A DNA stretch of 64,000 nucleotides from Chryseosolibacter sp036402075. Its GTDB lineage: Bacteria; Bacteroidota; Bacteroidia; Cytophagales; Cyclobacteriaceae. Each line of letters opens with the position of its first letter. Positions within the stretch are counted from its first letter, which is position 1. Positions 53,427 through 62,618 of the stretch are shown here, piece after piece. The stretch lies in contig DASWTP010000141.1 in NCBI GenBank assembly GCA_036402075.1, positions 7,783 to 71,782 of the forward strand. The letters are read 5' to 3'. The notes under the pieces are model-generated. The model was given only the letters and a program-made list of their open reading frames with translations. It was not told the origin of the DNA and ran no database searches. Both the position numbers and the translations under genes were made by a program.

Positions 53427-53813
53427 ATGAAGAAGGTATTAGTCATTGAAGATGACGCTCCGTTGTGCTGGCTGTTAGAAAGGATATTGCGCGGTAAGTA
53501 CGAGGTCATCGTAATGAACAATGGATTAGAAGCCTGGTCCTGGCTGTCAGATGGAAATAGTTGTGATCTCATCGTTTCAGATGTGAAGATGCCGTCCCTG
53601 GATGGCATAGAGCTGCTGGAAAATCTTAGCAACAGTGGTTTGTTCAAAAACATCCCGGTAATTATGCTCTCTGGTTTAGAAGACTCCAAGAAAGAGTGTC
53701 TTGAACTGGGTGCATTTACGTACCTGGTAAAACCATTCGAACCTCGGATGTTCCTGAGTGAAGTTGAGCGTGCCATTGCGCACCAAAATGAAAATGCACT
53801 TGTGTCACAGTAA
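53427..53813 (+). CDS. Stand-alone response regulator receiver protein
   Basis: 128-aa CheY-like receiver with no output domain. Acidic pair E8-D9-D10, phosphoacceptor D52 in LIVSDVKMPSLDG, Ser/Thr S82 in VIMLSGLED, and K102 in YLVKPFEP: all key residues intact. Start ATG 53427 (MKKVLVIEDD), preceded by GTGAAAGAAAA. It begins the exopolysaccharide locus, 17 bases before a sugar transferase with a degenerate receiver, so the likely output is a protein partner such as that transferase. No histidine kinase is adjacent. Confidence 0.93.
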   Translation: MKKVLVIEDDAPLCWLLERILRGKYEVIVMNNGLEAWSWLSDGNSCDLIVSDVKMPSLDGIELLENLSNSGLFKNIPVIMLSGLEDSKKECLELGAFTYLVKPFEPRMFLSEVERAIAHQNENALVSQ

Positions 53814-53830
53814 AAATCTTAGTCTCTCTT

Positions 53831-54925
53831 ATGGAATTAGTCTTACAAGCACCTGGAAGTATAAGTATTGAACAACCTAAGCGAAAAGTCGCTACTTATA
53901 CCCGAAATATACTTCGCATTGAAAATGTCTTTAGAAGCCTGAGTAACGAAACCATTCAGGATAACATTGCATTCACAAGCGCAAACATCAAGGAGGCAAT
54001 TGCGCTGCTGAATAAAAATGAAAGCATTGATGCAATCCTCATAAGCCCGGAGAGCATTACCGGAGACCTGATCACGCTGAAAGACCTTGCTCGCAAAAAG
54101 GCTGTTCCGCTGGTATTGTATACTCATGCTTTTGAACCCTCTGCAAAGAGCACAGCACTGAGTATTACAGCAGACGACTACCACTACGGGCCCATCAACG
54201 CAACCTTTTTAAAGCGTGTTGACTTCATTAAAAAAGTAAAGTCATACAAGAATACGCGCGGCAATAAGCCGTACGTTGCCGTCACACTCGACCAGGTTCC
54301 GCAGATCAAGTTGTGGTCTTTGAAACGGGCGTTCGACATTCTGGTTTCTGCAACCGCATTGTTGTTTGCATTGCCACTGTGCTTACTTATCGCGCTCATC
54401 ATCAAACTTGAATCGAAGGGACCGATCTTCTATATCTCGAAAAGAGCAGGAACCGGATACAAGATCTTCAACTTTTATAAGTTCAGATCAATGCGGACAG
54501 GTTCGGACGCTGACCTTCAGAAGCTTGCACATTTGAATCAGTATAGCAAAAACAACGGTAGTGTGTTCTTTAAATTGAAGGACGATCCACGGATTACGCG
54601 TTTCGGAGCGTTTATCCGCAAAACATCGCTGGATGAAATTCCACAACTCTTCAATGTGTTGATAGGCGATATGTCGCTGGTAGGTAACAGGCCCCTGCCA
54701 CTCTATGAAGCCGAGAAACTGACGAAAGACCAGATTGCATGGCGATTCCTGGCGCCAGCCGGCATCACAGGTCTATGGCAGATTACGAAACGTGGAAAAG
54801 ATAATATGTCTGAAGATGAGCGTATCGCGCTTGATATGGAGTACGCAATGAAGAATTCCTTCTGGCTCGATTTGAAAATTCTCTTCTCGACAATCCCGGC
54901 ACTGCTTCAGAAAGAAAAAGTATAA
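53831..54925 (+). CDS. Polyprenyl-phosphate sugar transferase fused to a pseudo-receiver
   Basis: 364-aa protein. Residues 20-140 resemble a receiver domain: IDAILISPES stands at the acceptor-strand position without the Asp, VPLVLYTHAFEP at the Thr strand, and ADDYHYGPI (about 114-122) is the usual ADDYLxKP loop with Lys changed to Gly. Residues 160-364 are a bacterial sugar transferase (WcaJ/PglC type): a membrane-inserted helix (about 170-195), then KRAGTGYKIFNFYKFRSM, DPRITRFGAFIRKTSLDE and PQLFNVLIGDMSLVGNRP, and GLWQITKRG. It should transfer a sugar phosphate to undecaprenyl phosphate, the first step of the polysaccharide. The normal N-terminal membrane helices are replaced by the pseudo-receiver. 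Confidence 0.9.
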   Translation: MELVLQAPGSISIEQPKRKVATYTRNILRIENVFRSLSNETIQDNIAFTSANIKEAIALLNKNESIDAILISPESITGDLITLKDLARKKAVPLVLYTHAFEPSAKSTALSITADDYHYGPINATFLKRVDFIKKVKSYKNTRGNKPYVAVTLDQVPQIKLWSLKRAFDILVSATALLFALPLCLLIALIIKLESKGPIFYISKRAGTGYKIFNFYKFRSMRTGSDADLQKLAHLNQYSKNNGSVFFKLKDDPRITRFGAFIRKTSLDEIPQLFNVLIGDMSLVGNRPLPLYEAEKLTKDQIAWRFLAPAGITGLWQITKRGKDNMSEDERIALDMEYAMKNSFWLDLKILFSTIPALLQKEKV

Positions 54926-54932
54926 GGATAAA

Positions 54933-54962
54933 AGGTCCGGTGTGAGCAATCACCCCGGACTT
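54933..54962 (+). other. Intercistronic RNA hairpin with GCAA loop
   Basis: Between the sugar transferase and GT2 genes, AGGTCCGGTGTGA (54933-54945) pairs with TCACCCCGGACTT (54950-54962) around a GCAA (GNRA) tetraloop: 12 of 13 positions pair (one G-T), with one T-C mismatch. There is no T-run after it, so it is unlikely to be a terminator; mRNA processing or stability is possible. Confidence 0.5.
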
Positions 54963-54982
54963 GCCTATAATCACCCAAAACC

Positions 54983-56176
54983 ATGTTAGTACCCGAACTC
55001 ATCCTGCTTTTGTACTTCGCTTATGTCGCCTTTTACTCGTTCATACTCAGTATAGGTGGCTTGTTTTATCGCTCAGCCATCCCGCCTTCTGCGGCAAGAA
55101 AAAGAAAGATGGCCGTCCTCATTCCTGCTTATAAAGAAGACCAGGTGATCCCTGGAGTAGCGGCAAGTGCGCTGCGCCAAAACTACCCTTCCGACAAATT
55201 TGATGTGGTTGTCATTGCAGATTCTTTAAAGCATGAGACCCTTCGCAAGCTTGGTGAAATGCCAATCAAAGTGGTTGAAGTTTTTTTTGAAAAAAGCACG
55301 AAGGTGAAAGCATTGAATAAGGCAATGCAAGTTATCGGAGATGACTACGATTGCGCAGTTATCCTCGATGCGGACAACATCATGGAGCGCGACTTCCTAA
55401 CGAAGATGAACGATTTATTTGAAGTCGGCTACAGGGCGGTTCAGGGCAAGCGGGATCCGAAGAATGAGAATAATTCGATGGCGTTGCTCGATGGGCTAAG
55501 CGAAACCATCAATAACTTCATTTATCGCCAGGGAACTGTCGCTCTCGGAGGATGTGCCTCGCTGAACGGTTCCGGAATGGTGTTTGAGTACAAGGCTTAT
55601 AAGCAGATCATGGGCGGCATGGACTCGATCGGTGGTTTTGACCGGGAGCTTGAGCTCATCCTCATGGAGCGCGGAATCAAAACGTATTTTGCTAAACACG
55701 TAGTTGTTTACGATGAAAAGGTTGCCAACACAGCGGTATTTGAGAAGCAACGCAAGCGCTGGATTTCGAGCCAATTTTTTTACCTGAAGAAATATTTCGC
55801 TCCGGGTGTAAAGAAAGCGCTGCACGGACATTTTGATTTCTTTAACAGCGCTGTGCTGCGCAATATCCAATTGCCAAGACTTTTGAATTTAGGATTGCTG
55901 ACCTTGTTCACGCTGATCGCATTTGCTCTTGCACCATACACGTATTTCAGCCCATTCGTTTGGTTAACGTTGTGGGTGGTCAATGCGCTTGCCATTCTTT
56001 TTGCAATCCCCCGGAAATTTTATTCTATGAAGCTGTTAAAATCAGTGCTCCTGATTCCGACAATCTTCTTTAAGATGTTTATCCTCCTCTTTAAACTAAA
56101 GGGAGCGAACAAAACATTCATCCATACTCCGCATGGTCATATCGAAGCTCATCCGTCAAATGCAGAAAAGGTATGA
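54983..56176 (+). CDS. Membrane GT2 glycosyltransferase (processive type)
   Basis: 397-aa inner-membrane GT2 enzyme. One N-terminal helix, then the GT-A domain with VLIPAYKED, VILDADN (D-x-D, about residue 128), GCASLNGSGMVF and the Q-R-K-R-W motif (about residue 256) that marks processive synthases such as hyaluronan or cellulose synthase. At least three C-terminal helices (about 300-385). It probably polymerises or extends the exopolysaccharide backbone on the cytoplasmic side. It overlaps the next GT2 gene by four bases (ATGA). Confidence 0.9.
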   Translation: MLVPELILLLYFAYVAFYSFILSIGGLFYRSAIPPSAARKRKMAVLIPAYKEDQVIPGVAASALRQNYPSDKFDVVVIADSLKHETLRKLGEMPIKVVEVFFEKSTKVKALNKAMQVIGDDYDCAVILDADNIMERDFLTKMNDLFEVGYRAVQGKRDPKNENNSMALLDGLSETINNFIYRQGTVALGGCASLNGSGMVFEYKAYKQIMGGMDSIGGFDRELELILMERGIKTYFAKHVVVYDEKVANTAVFEKQRKRWISSQFFYLKKYFAPGVKKALHGHFDFFNSAVLRNIQLPRLLNLGLLTLFTLIAFALAPYTYFSPFVWLTLWVVNALAILFAIPRKFYSMKLLKSVLLIPTIFFKMFILLFKLKGANKTFIHTPHGHIEAHPSNAEKV

Positions 56177-57087
56177 CACCAACGCCACGTGTATCGATCA
56201 TAACGGTAAACTACAACCAGGTAGCGCTAACGTGTGCGCTCATCGACTCACTTGAAAAGGCTACCTATCCGGATGTCGAAGTGGTGGTTGTTGACAATGG
56301 TTCGCCTGAAGATGCGACCCCGGTGATCACTAAAACTTATCCCCACGTCAAATTTATCCGCAGTGAAAAAAACCTGGGCTTTGCCGGGGGCAACAACCTT
56401 GGGATTCAGGCGGCCACAGGCAAGTACCTCCTGTTCCTGAACAACGACACGGAAGTAGACCGAGGGTTTCTGGAACCACTCGTGGAACTGTTTGAAACGA
56501 ATCCTAAAGCTGGCGTTGCAAGCTCTAAGTTGATTTATTACAATTCTGACAATATTATTCAATACGTTGGCAGCACTTCACTTAATCCGTTCACCGGCCG
56601 AAATAAGCGCATCGGGTTTATGGAAAAAGACTGCGGCCAGCACGACAGGTTAAAAGAAACCGATCTGGCCCATGGCGCCGCCATGATGGTACCACGAAGC
56701 GTGATAGAAAAAGCCGGGCTCATGCCAGACTTCTTCTTTCTGTATTACGAAGAGATTGACTGGTGTGAACGCATAAAAAAAGCAGGCTACAAGATTTACG
56801 TTGTACCGGCTTCGAAAGTGTATCACAAAGAGTCCATGTCTGTGGGCAAGAAGTCGACCCTAAAGACGTATTACATGACACGCAACCGGGTGTTATTCAT
56901 GCGAAGGAACACGTCAGGTATAACCAAGGCTTCATGGCTTCTCTTCTTCATAGCTGTTACGTTACCAAAAAATTTCATCGCGTATCTGATTAAAAGGGAC
57001 ATCGAGCATTTGAGAGCATTTTGGAAGGCGTTGCACTGGAATCTGACGCACTTGTCGAACGGTGAAAAAATGAAACTATTCGCGTAA
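56173..57087 (+). CDS. GT2 glycosyltransferase (rhamnosyltransferase-like)
   Basis: 304-aa soluble or membrane-associated GT2 enzyme. SIITVNYNQVALTCALIDSL, VVVDNGSPED and EKNLGFAGGNNLGI (about 60-75) with FLNNDTEVD (D-x-D position) are typical of rhamnosyl- or related transferases of polysaccharide loci. A C-terminal hydrophobic segment (SWLLFFIAVTLPKNFIAYLI) may attach it to the membrane. Its ATG overlaps the preceding stop. Donor sugar not readable. Confidence 0.9.
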   Translation: MTPTPRVSIITVNYNQVALTCALIDSLEKATYPDVEVVVVDNGSPEDATPVITKTYPHVKFIRSEKNLGFAGGNNLGIQAATGKYLLFLNNDTEVDRGFLEPLVELFETNPKAGVASSKLIYYNSDNIIQYVGSTSLNPFTGRNKRIGFMEKDCGQHDRLKETDLAHGAAMMVPRSVIEKAGLMPDFFFLYYEEIDWCERIKKAGYKIYVVPASKVYHKESMSVGKKSTLKTYYMTRNRVLFMRRNTSGITKASWLLFFIAVTLPKNFIAYLIKRDIEHLRAFWKALHWNLTHLSNGEKMKLFA

Positions 57088-57108
57088 CCCTCTCAACCCT
57101 CTCAGGCC

Positions 57109-58329
57109 ATGAAAATCGGAATAGAAATACAACGGTTATTCAGAAAACAGAAGTACGGCATTGAAACGTCCTCCCTCGAGCTTATCAAGAAGATGCAGGC
57201 GCTCGACCCAAAATTTCAATTTGTAATATTAGCGGCACGGGGCGATGACAAAGATTGCTTTACTGAGTCGGAGAAGTTTAAGGTCAAAACGCTCGCTGGT
57301 GATTTCTTTGCGGATTTTGAGCAGCTGTTCTTGCCAATAGCCGCAAAAACAGAAAAGCTTGATCTGATACATTGCACGGGTAACACAACACCGTATTTCT
57401 GCCCGGTGCCGATTGTACAAACGTTGCACGACATCATTTTCATGGATCCAATTCCAAGAAATGACAACATGTATCAACGTTTCGGTAACCACTATCGCAG
57501 GCGCCTTGTACCATTGGTTACGCCAAGAAGCGAAGCTGTCATTACGGTATCGAACTACGAAAAAGAACGGATCATAAGTCGTCTCTCGATCGATGAGAAG
57601 AAGATTGAAGTGATTTACAATGGGATTAACACCAAGCACTTCAAGCTATGCGACTCCCCGAAAGAAAAAGCCCGGATCAGACTTCAATACGGACTTCCTG
57701 AAAAATTCATCCTTTTCCTGGGAAACCCTTCGTTCCGGAAAAACCCTACCGGAGTTATTGAGGCGTACGTTATGTATGCATCAAAGGTGAAGAATCCGCT
57801 TCCACTGGTAACGCCCGGGCTAACTCAAAAATATGTGATGCATGAGCTCAAAAGGCTTAATGCAGAATATAATCCGCAACTCTTCATTTCACCGGGATAT
57901 ATTAAGGAGGAGGATCTTCCTGTTGTCTATGGATTGAGTGAAGTGTTTCTGTTTCCATCGCTGTCCGAAGGTTTTGGGATGCCCATTGTTGAAGCCATGG
58001 CGTGTGGAACTCCCGTTATCACCTCAAAGATCTCAAGCATGCCCGAGATCGCAGGCGATGCCGCGTTGCTGATCGATCCAATGAGCGCACCAACAATTGC
58101 GGACGGTTTGATCGAAATGCTCAGCAACGAAAATTTTAGACTTGATAAAATTCAGGATGGCTTACTGAATGCCAAGCGCTTCAGCTGGGATATTACCGCT
58201 GAAAAAGTGTTGGCAATCTATGAGCGAATTTTATTTCCCCCGACAAAGAACAAAGTAAAAAGCTGGAAAAGGAATATTCTCGAACCGGCATTTTTCTTTT
58301 TTAACAAGCCAAAGACTGAAGAGTCCTAA
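57109..58329 (+). CDS. GT4 glycosyltransferase
   Basis: 406-aa GT-B fold glycosyltransferase of family 4. The N-terminal GIEIQRLFRKQKYGIETSS and the segment LIHCTGNTTPYFCPVPIVQTL belong to the acceptor domain; the C-terminal domain has FILFLGNPSFRKNP, LFPSLSEGFGMPIVEAMACG (E-x7-E) and VITSKISSMPEI, typical of GT4. It ends the run of three transferases, 21 bases after the GT2 gene. Donor and acceptor unknown. Confidence 0.92.
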   Translation: MKIGIEIQRLFRKQKYGIETSSLELIKKMQALDPKFQFVILAARGDDKDCFTESEKFKVKTLAGDFFADFEQLFLPIAAKTEKLDLIHCTGNTTPYFCPVPIVQTLHDIIFMDPIPRNDNMYQRFGNHYRRRLVPLVTPRSEAVITVSNYEKERIISRLSIDEKKIEVIYNGINTKHFKLCDSPKEKARIRLQYGLPEKFILFLGNPSFRKNPTGVIEAYVMYASKVKNPLPLVTPGLTQKYVMHELKRLNAEYNPQLFISPGYIKEEDLPVVYGLSEVFLFPSLSEGFGMPIVEAMACGTPVITSKISSMPEIAGDAALLIDPMSAPTIADGLIEMLSNENFRLDKIQDGLLNAKRFSWDITAEKVLAIYERILFPPTKNKVKSWKRNILEPAFFFFNKPKTEES

Positions 58330-58512
58330 CTAATCTCTCGCCTGCCGTTGACTCGCTTTGCATAGTGGAATTGCATTCGCGAATAACAAACATTTTACCA
58401 GCGTTTACTATTCCGTTTTGCTGAAGCAACAGGCATAAGTTTTTAAAGTCGTCAAAAAAACTAAAATGCATTACATGATATAACTTCTAAAAGCTTTAAT
58501 CTTTAAAATCAT

Positions 58513-61428
58513 ATGTTGAAAAAAATTGTTGGATCGTGGGTTTTGGGTTTACTCATTTTCAACCTCTCACTAGCTCAGGTCGATACCACTTTTATATATA
58601 AGAGTGGTATGCCTTATGGAACGCTCGATATTCGGATTGCCAAATCTTCTTCGCGCTATTATTATTTACAGGAAAACAAAACGTTCAGTTTCCGGGAGAG
58701 CGCTCCCGGTGTAAAAACGAATTCTTATCGCGACATGACCAGCTGGGACTCCAGCCCATTCGCGCAGGGAAACCTTCGTGAAAAGAATGGCTCTGCTGAC
58801 TATTTTATTATGAATTATCGTCTCCTGTTTCCCCAGGGTTATAATGCAACCTACGCTGAAGGATATCCATTAATCGTAATGATGCATGGTCTCGGGGAGC
58901 GGGGCAACTGCTGGAATAATAACTGTTACTGGGGTGACCGCTACTGGAAACCCAACACAAACTCCCCTGCCGCGCCAACAACGTCAACATCAGAGCTTTT
59001 GAACAACGATCACAATCTCCTTCATGGAGGAAGTGTTCACCTTCAAATGCGAAATGCAGCGGGTACAAAGCTGCCGAACGACCCAACGCTGCCTACACGC
59101 TCATTTCCTGGTTTCGTATTGTTTCCTCAAAATCTGAATGGCTGGGATGCAACGCAGGCGTCCGATGTAATTCGAATTGTTCGCTTGATGATTAAAAAAT
59201 ACAACATTGATCCGAACCGGGTGTACATTCACGGCTTGTCAAACGGTGGCGCTGCTGTATACGATGTCATCAAACGTGCTCCCTGGTTGTTCTCGGCTGC
59301 CGCTACCATGTCCGCTGTAAGCGATGGCAGTATTATAAGCCAGAACCTGATTCCAAAAGTTATTACCATTCCGGTCTGGACATTCCAGGGTGGACAAGAC
59401 ACAAACCCGAGCCCTGCTAAAACGGCTGGCTATGTGAAGAAATTCAAAGAGGGTGGCATGACCGTTCGCTACACCTTCTATGAAAACCTCGGACACGGTA
59501 CCTGGAACAAAGCCTACAGCGAGCCCGATTTCTTCAAGTGGCTTCGCGATCAGAACAAGTCCAGAATTCATGTTTATGCAGATAACCCAACGCTTTGCGC
59601 CACATCGGCAAACGGAGTGAAACTGGATTATGCTGAAGGATTTCTTGCCTATCAGTGGGAGCGAAACGGAGTAATCATTTCGGGCGCTACGTCAGCGTCC
59701 TATACGGCCACGACACCGGGAACTTATCGTGCACGCTTCAGCAGAATATCAAGAACGCCCAGCGAAACGCAATGGAATGACTGGTCGCAAAGTGTAACGG
59801 TTACAACCGCTACACCTCCCGTTGCAGAAATTGAGCAAATTGGAAGTGTGGTATTGAAAGATCTCAATTATTACAATTATGCTCACTTAAAGTCGAAGAC
59901 GGTTAACGATCATTACTACTGGTATAAGAACGGAGTTTTAGTAAATCTTTCCGGTACTGTGGATGATACGGTGAGGCTGCCAAAGCTTTCATCGACCAAT
60001 GGCAACGGGGCTTACACCCTGGTGGTAGCCGGCTTCAACAATTGCCGAAGCGAGCCGTCAGAGCCGGTAAACATTTTCTTTAACGACAGCGCACCGATCA
60101 ACATCACCGCTCCTTCAACTTTCACAGGAAGTGCAACCGGACAAACTACAGCGACTGTAAATTGGACGGATGCTTCTTCGAACGAAGGTGGTTTCGAGGT
60201 CTGGAGACGGAAAAAGACTGGAACAACCACATATTCAAAATGGGTAATGGCCGCGATCACACCGCCTAACGTCCGGACGTTAAACGATACGAAGCTGGAT
60301 CCAGGCAGCACATACCAATATAAGATCCGGGCGGTTAGCAGCACGGGCAGATCAAATTACACCCCTGCGTCAAGCACTCAATTCCTGACGATCACAACCG
60401 CGGTTGACCCAACGCCTCCTACTGCACCAACTGGTCTGGTAGCTACTGCTACTGCAGTGAGAGAAGTGACGCTGAAATGGAATGCTTCGTCTGATGCAAA
60501 CGGAATACGCGAATATCAGATTGCATATGGTTCTACCACGATCAACACAGGAACGCCTGTCCTCACGTATAAATTGACGAACCTGAACCTGAACACAAAT
60601 TATACCTTTACGGTACGCGCTATTGATACTGGTGGCAATCTTAGTTCTCCAAGCAACAGCTCCACCGCGAACACAACCGTTACGGGTTTGTATTACAAGC
60701 ACGCCACTGGCGCATTCACGGACATCGATGCGATCAACTGGAATTTTGTCGAGTATACCGGGAAGGTGAACAACTTTACGCTGACGCCTCGTACGCAGGA
60801 AGACTACTTTGATTTCCAGTTTGAAGGCTTCCTGTACATCCGTACGGGTGGCAGCTATCAGTTCCAGACTACCTCCGATGATGGAAGCAGGCTCACGCTC
60901 GACAATGTAGTGGTTGCCGACAATGACGGATTGCATGGAACCAAGACCGTAACCGGAGCAGTGCAAACGCTGACTGCCGGAGCTAAGGTTATCAATGTAA
61001 AATATTTTGAGGATACCGGTGGTCAGAACTTAACGGTACGCTATAAAGGTCCAGACACCGGTGAGGCATGGGTTGTGATTCCTGACGCTGCACTAACGAG
61101 CGGTGGAGGAACCAGCGCGATGAATGTGGAAGAACCGGAAATTGTCGAGGCACCAACAGCAGAAAAGCTCAGTGCGAGTGTGTATCCAAATCCATCTCGC
61201 TCTTCTGACAACTTATCATTACAAGTTACCTCTGAAGATGAGTCGCCCATTCACGTTTCAATTGTTGACATGATGGGAAAACCATTCTACGAAGCAACCT
61301 TTGAATCAACAGCAGTTAGCAACGGTATGCAATTAGTACCAACACAACGGATGCTGAAAGGAATCTATGTGATCACCGTGAAGCAGGGAAGCAAAGTGAC
61401 GAAGGAACGTGTGGTTATATCAGAGTAA
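58513..61428 (+). CDS. T9SS-exported alpha/beta esterase with FN3 and PA14 domains
   Basis: 971-aa secreted protein with signal peptide (MLKKIVGSWVLGLLIFNLSL). Residues 95-355 form an esterase of the PHB-depolymerase/feruloyl-esterase type: VMMHGLGERG, nucleophile S243 in HGLSNGGAA, an Asp-bearing QGGQDTNPSP and the His in NLGHGTWNK. Then Ig-like (about 365-450), two fibronectin type III (about 549-640, 645-730) and PA14 (about 735-870) domains, and a type A sorting tail (SVYPNPSRSSD ... VVISE). Domains and tail imply cell-surface action on a polysaccharide. It follows the glycosyltransferases after 183 bases and is ended by a good terminator. Confidence 0.9.
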   Translation: MLKKIVGSWVLGLLIFNLSLAQVDTTFIYKSGMPYGTLDIRIAKSSSRYYYLQENKTFSFRESAPGVKTNSYRDMTSWDSSPFAQGNLREKNGSADYFIMNYRLLFPQGYNATYAEGYPLIVMMHGLGERGNCWNNNCYWGDRYWKPNTNSPAAPTTSTSELLNNDHNLLHGGSVHLQMRNAAGTKLPNDPTLPTRSFPGFVLFPQNLNGWDATQASDVIRIVRLMIKKYNIDPNRVYIHGLSNGGAAVYDVIKRAPWLFSAAATMSAVSDGSIISQNLIPKVITIPVWTFQGGQDTNPSPAKTAGYVKKFKEGGMTVRYTFYENLGHGTWNKAYSEPDFFKWLRDQNKSRIHVYADNPTLCATSANGVKLDYAEGFLAYQWERNGVIISGATSASYTATTPGTYRARFSRISRTPSETQWNDWSQSVTVTTATPPVAEIEQIGSVVLKDLNYYNYAHLKSKTVNDHYYWYKNGVLVNLSGTVDDTVRLPKLSSTNGNGAYTLVVAGFNNCRSEPSEPVNIFFNDSAPINITAPSTFTGSATGQTTATVNWTDASSNEGGFEVWRRKKTGTTTYSKWVMAAITPPNVRTLNDTKLDPGSTYQYKIRAVSSTGRSNYTPASSTQFLTITTAVDPTPPTAPTGLVATATAVREVTLKWNASSDANGIREYQIAYGSTTINTGTPVLTYKLTNLNLNTNYTFTVRAIDTGGNLSSPSNSSTANTTVTGLYYKHATGAFTDIDAINWNFVEYTGKVNNFTLTPRTQEDYFDFQFEGFLYIRTGGSYQFQTTSDDGSRLTLDNVVVADNDGLHGTKTVTGAVQTLTAGAKVINVKYFEDTGGQNLTVRYKGPDTGEAWVVIPDAALTSGGGTSAMNVEEPEIVEAPTAEKLSASVYPNPSRSSDNLSLQVTSEDESPIHVSIVDMMGKPFYEATFESTAVSNGMQLVPTQRMLKGIYVITVKQGSKVTKERVVISE

Positions 61429-61450
61429 GTGAGGGGTTGATTTACCATTC

Positions 61451-61486
61451 GAAACCCAACCGGTCAGCAGGTTGGGTTTCATTTTT
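61451..61486 (+). terminator. Intrinsic terminator after the T9SS esterase gene
   Basis: GAAACCCAACC - GGTCAGCA - GGTTGGGTTTC is a perfect 11-bp stem followed by ATTTTT (61481-61486), 22 bases after the stop codon. It argues for a separate promoter or read-through for the SGNH-acyltransferase genes. Confidence 0.85.
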
Positions 61487-61502
61487 AGAATTCATTACTA
61501 CC

Positions 61503-62618
61503 GTGAAAGCAAAACGATTATTCAAACTCATCGCCATTAACGCAGTCACCTTCCTGGTGTTGTTAGCTGTTGTGAACTGGGCGTGTGGCCTCTACCTGAA
61601 GCGTGGAGCAAAAGTCAAACGTGAGGAATTGCCAAACTATTCAGATGATTTCGCCCACGCGAAAAAAGTTTTCCATGATTACAACAGTGTTCAGCATCAA
61701 TACGAGCCGTTCGTGGGCTGGAAGACACTTCCATATAAAGGTGAAACGCTTATTATTGGCAGCGATGGCACACGCCAGGTACCAACCGCATCAACCGCAG
61801 AAAACGGAAAGAGTATTCATTTCTTTGGTGGCTCGACCATGTGGGGCGAAGGCTCAGATGATGGTCACACGATTCCCGCGCTGGTTGCCAAGCGGAATCC
61901 CCAATTCCAAATTTTCAATCATGGGCAGCTCGCCTATAATTCGCGCCAGGAACTGGATGCGCTCATCTCCCTCTACGCAACAGGAGTAAAACCCGATGTT
62001 GTTGTATTTTATGATGGTGTTAACGATGCGGCATTTCTGTGTCCAAAAGAAATCAAAAAGCTGCCAGCTCATCGGCTGGTTCCTATGTATCGGGATAAGC
62101 TGTATGTTGGAAAGACAGCCTTGGCCAAAGAGATTGCAGGAAAGCTGTTCATTGACAATATTCTTGGTGTTGTTCGCAAGGCCACGTATAAGCCCACGCC
62201 CGAAAACACACCATACGATTGTGTGAGCAACCCTGCGAAAGCAGAACAAATTGCCGAAATGATGCTGAAGAACTGGGAGATGGCAAACGAGATCGTCACC
62301 AAGCGAGGTGGACGTTTTGTCGCGATCCTTCAACCTGCAGCTTTCATCGGCAAACCGAAGACTGATCACCTTGAACTCGATCCGGAACTCGGAAAGAACT
62401 TCGAAGTCATCTACGGGCTGATCAAAAAGAAAATTGCCGAACGAAATCACCCATGGATCACCGACTTGAGTGATCGCTTCGATGGAGACGAATATATCTA
62501 TATTGATTTTTGTCACGTGTCACCCAATGGAAATGAGATCATTGCCTCGGAGGTGTCGCGTGTAATCGGAAACGTAAACAAGATGAGCGATGTCGCGTTT
62601 TCTGCAGTATATCCATAA
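61503..62618 (+). CDS. SGNH/GDSL-type hydrolase with membrane anchor
   Basis: 371 aa from GTG 61503 (read MKAKRLFKLIAINAVTFLV); an upstream TTG (61437) would run through the terminator. An N-terminal helix (about 8-30) anchors the protein with its catalytic domain outside. Block I is HFFGGSTMWGEG with S111; VVFYDGVNDAA is the block with N; block V is DFCHVSPNGNE with D335 and H338. Typical of carbohydrate O-acyl esterases in polysaccharide loci. It overlaps the acyltransferase gene by 29 bases, so the two probably act on the same acylation. Confidence 0.85.
   Translation: MKAKRLFKLIAINAVTFLVLLAVVNWACGLYLKRGAKVKREELPNYSDDFAHAKKVFHDYNSVQHQYEPFVGWKTLPYKGETLIIGSDGTRQVPTASTAENGKSIHFFGGSTMWGEGSDDGHTIPALVAKRNPQFQIFNHGQLAYNSRQELDALISLYATGVKPDVVVFYDGVNDAAFLCPKEIKKLPAHRLVPMYRDKLYVGKTALAKEIAGKLFIDNILGVVRKATYKPTPENTPYDCVSNPAKAEQIAEMMLKNWEMANEIVTKRGGRFVAILQPAAFIGKPKTDHLELDPELGKNFEVIYGLIKKKIAERNHPWITDLSDRFDGDEYIYIDFCHVSPNGNEIIASEVSRVIGNVNKMSDVAFSAVYP

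Noticed and set aside
58372..58386. TGGAATTGCATTCGC as a sigma-54 promoter for the T9SS esterase
   Set aside because: Spacing GG-N10-GC is present but four conserved positions fail, and it lies about 130 bases from the start codon.
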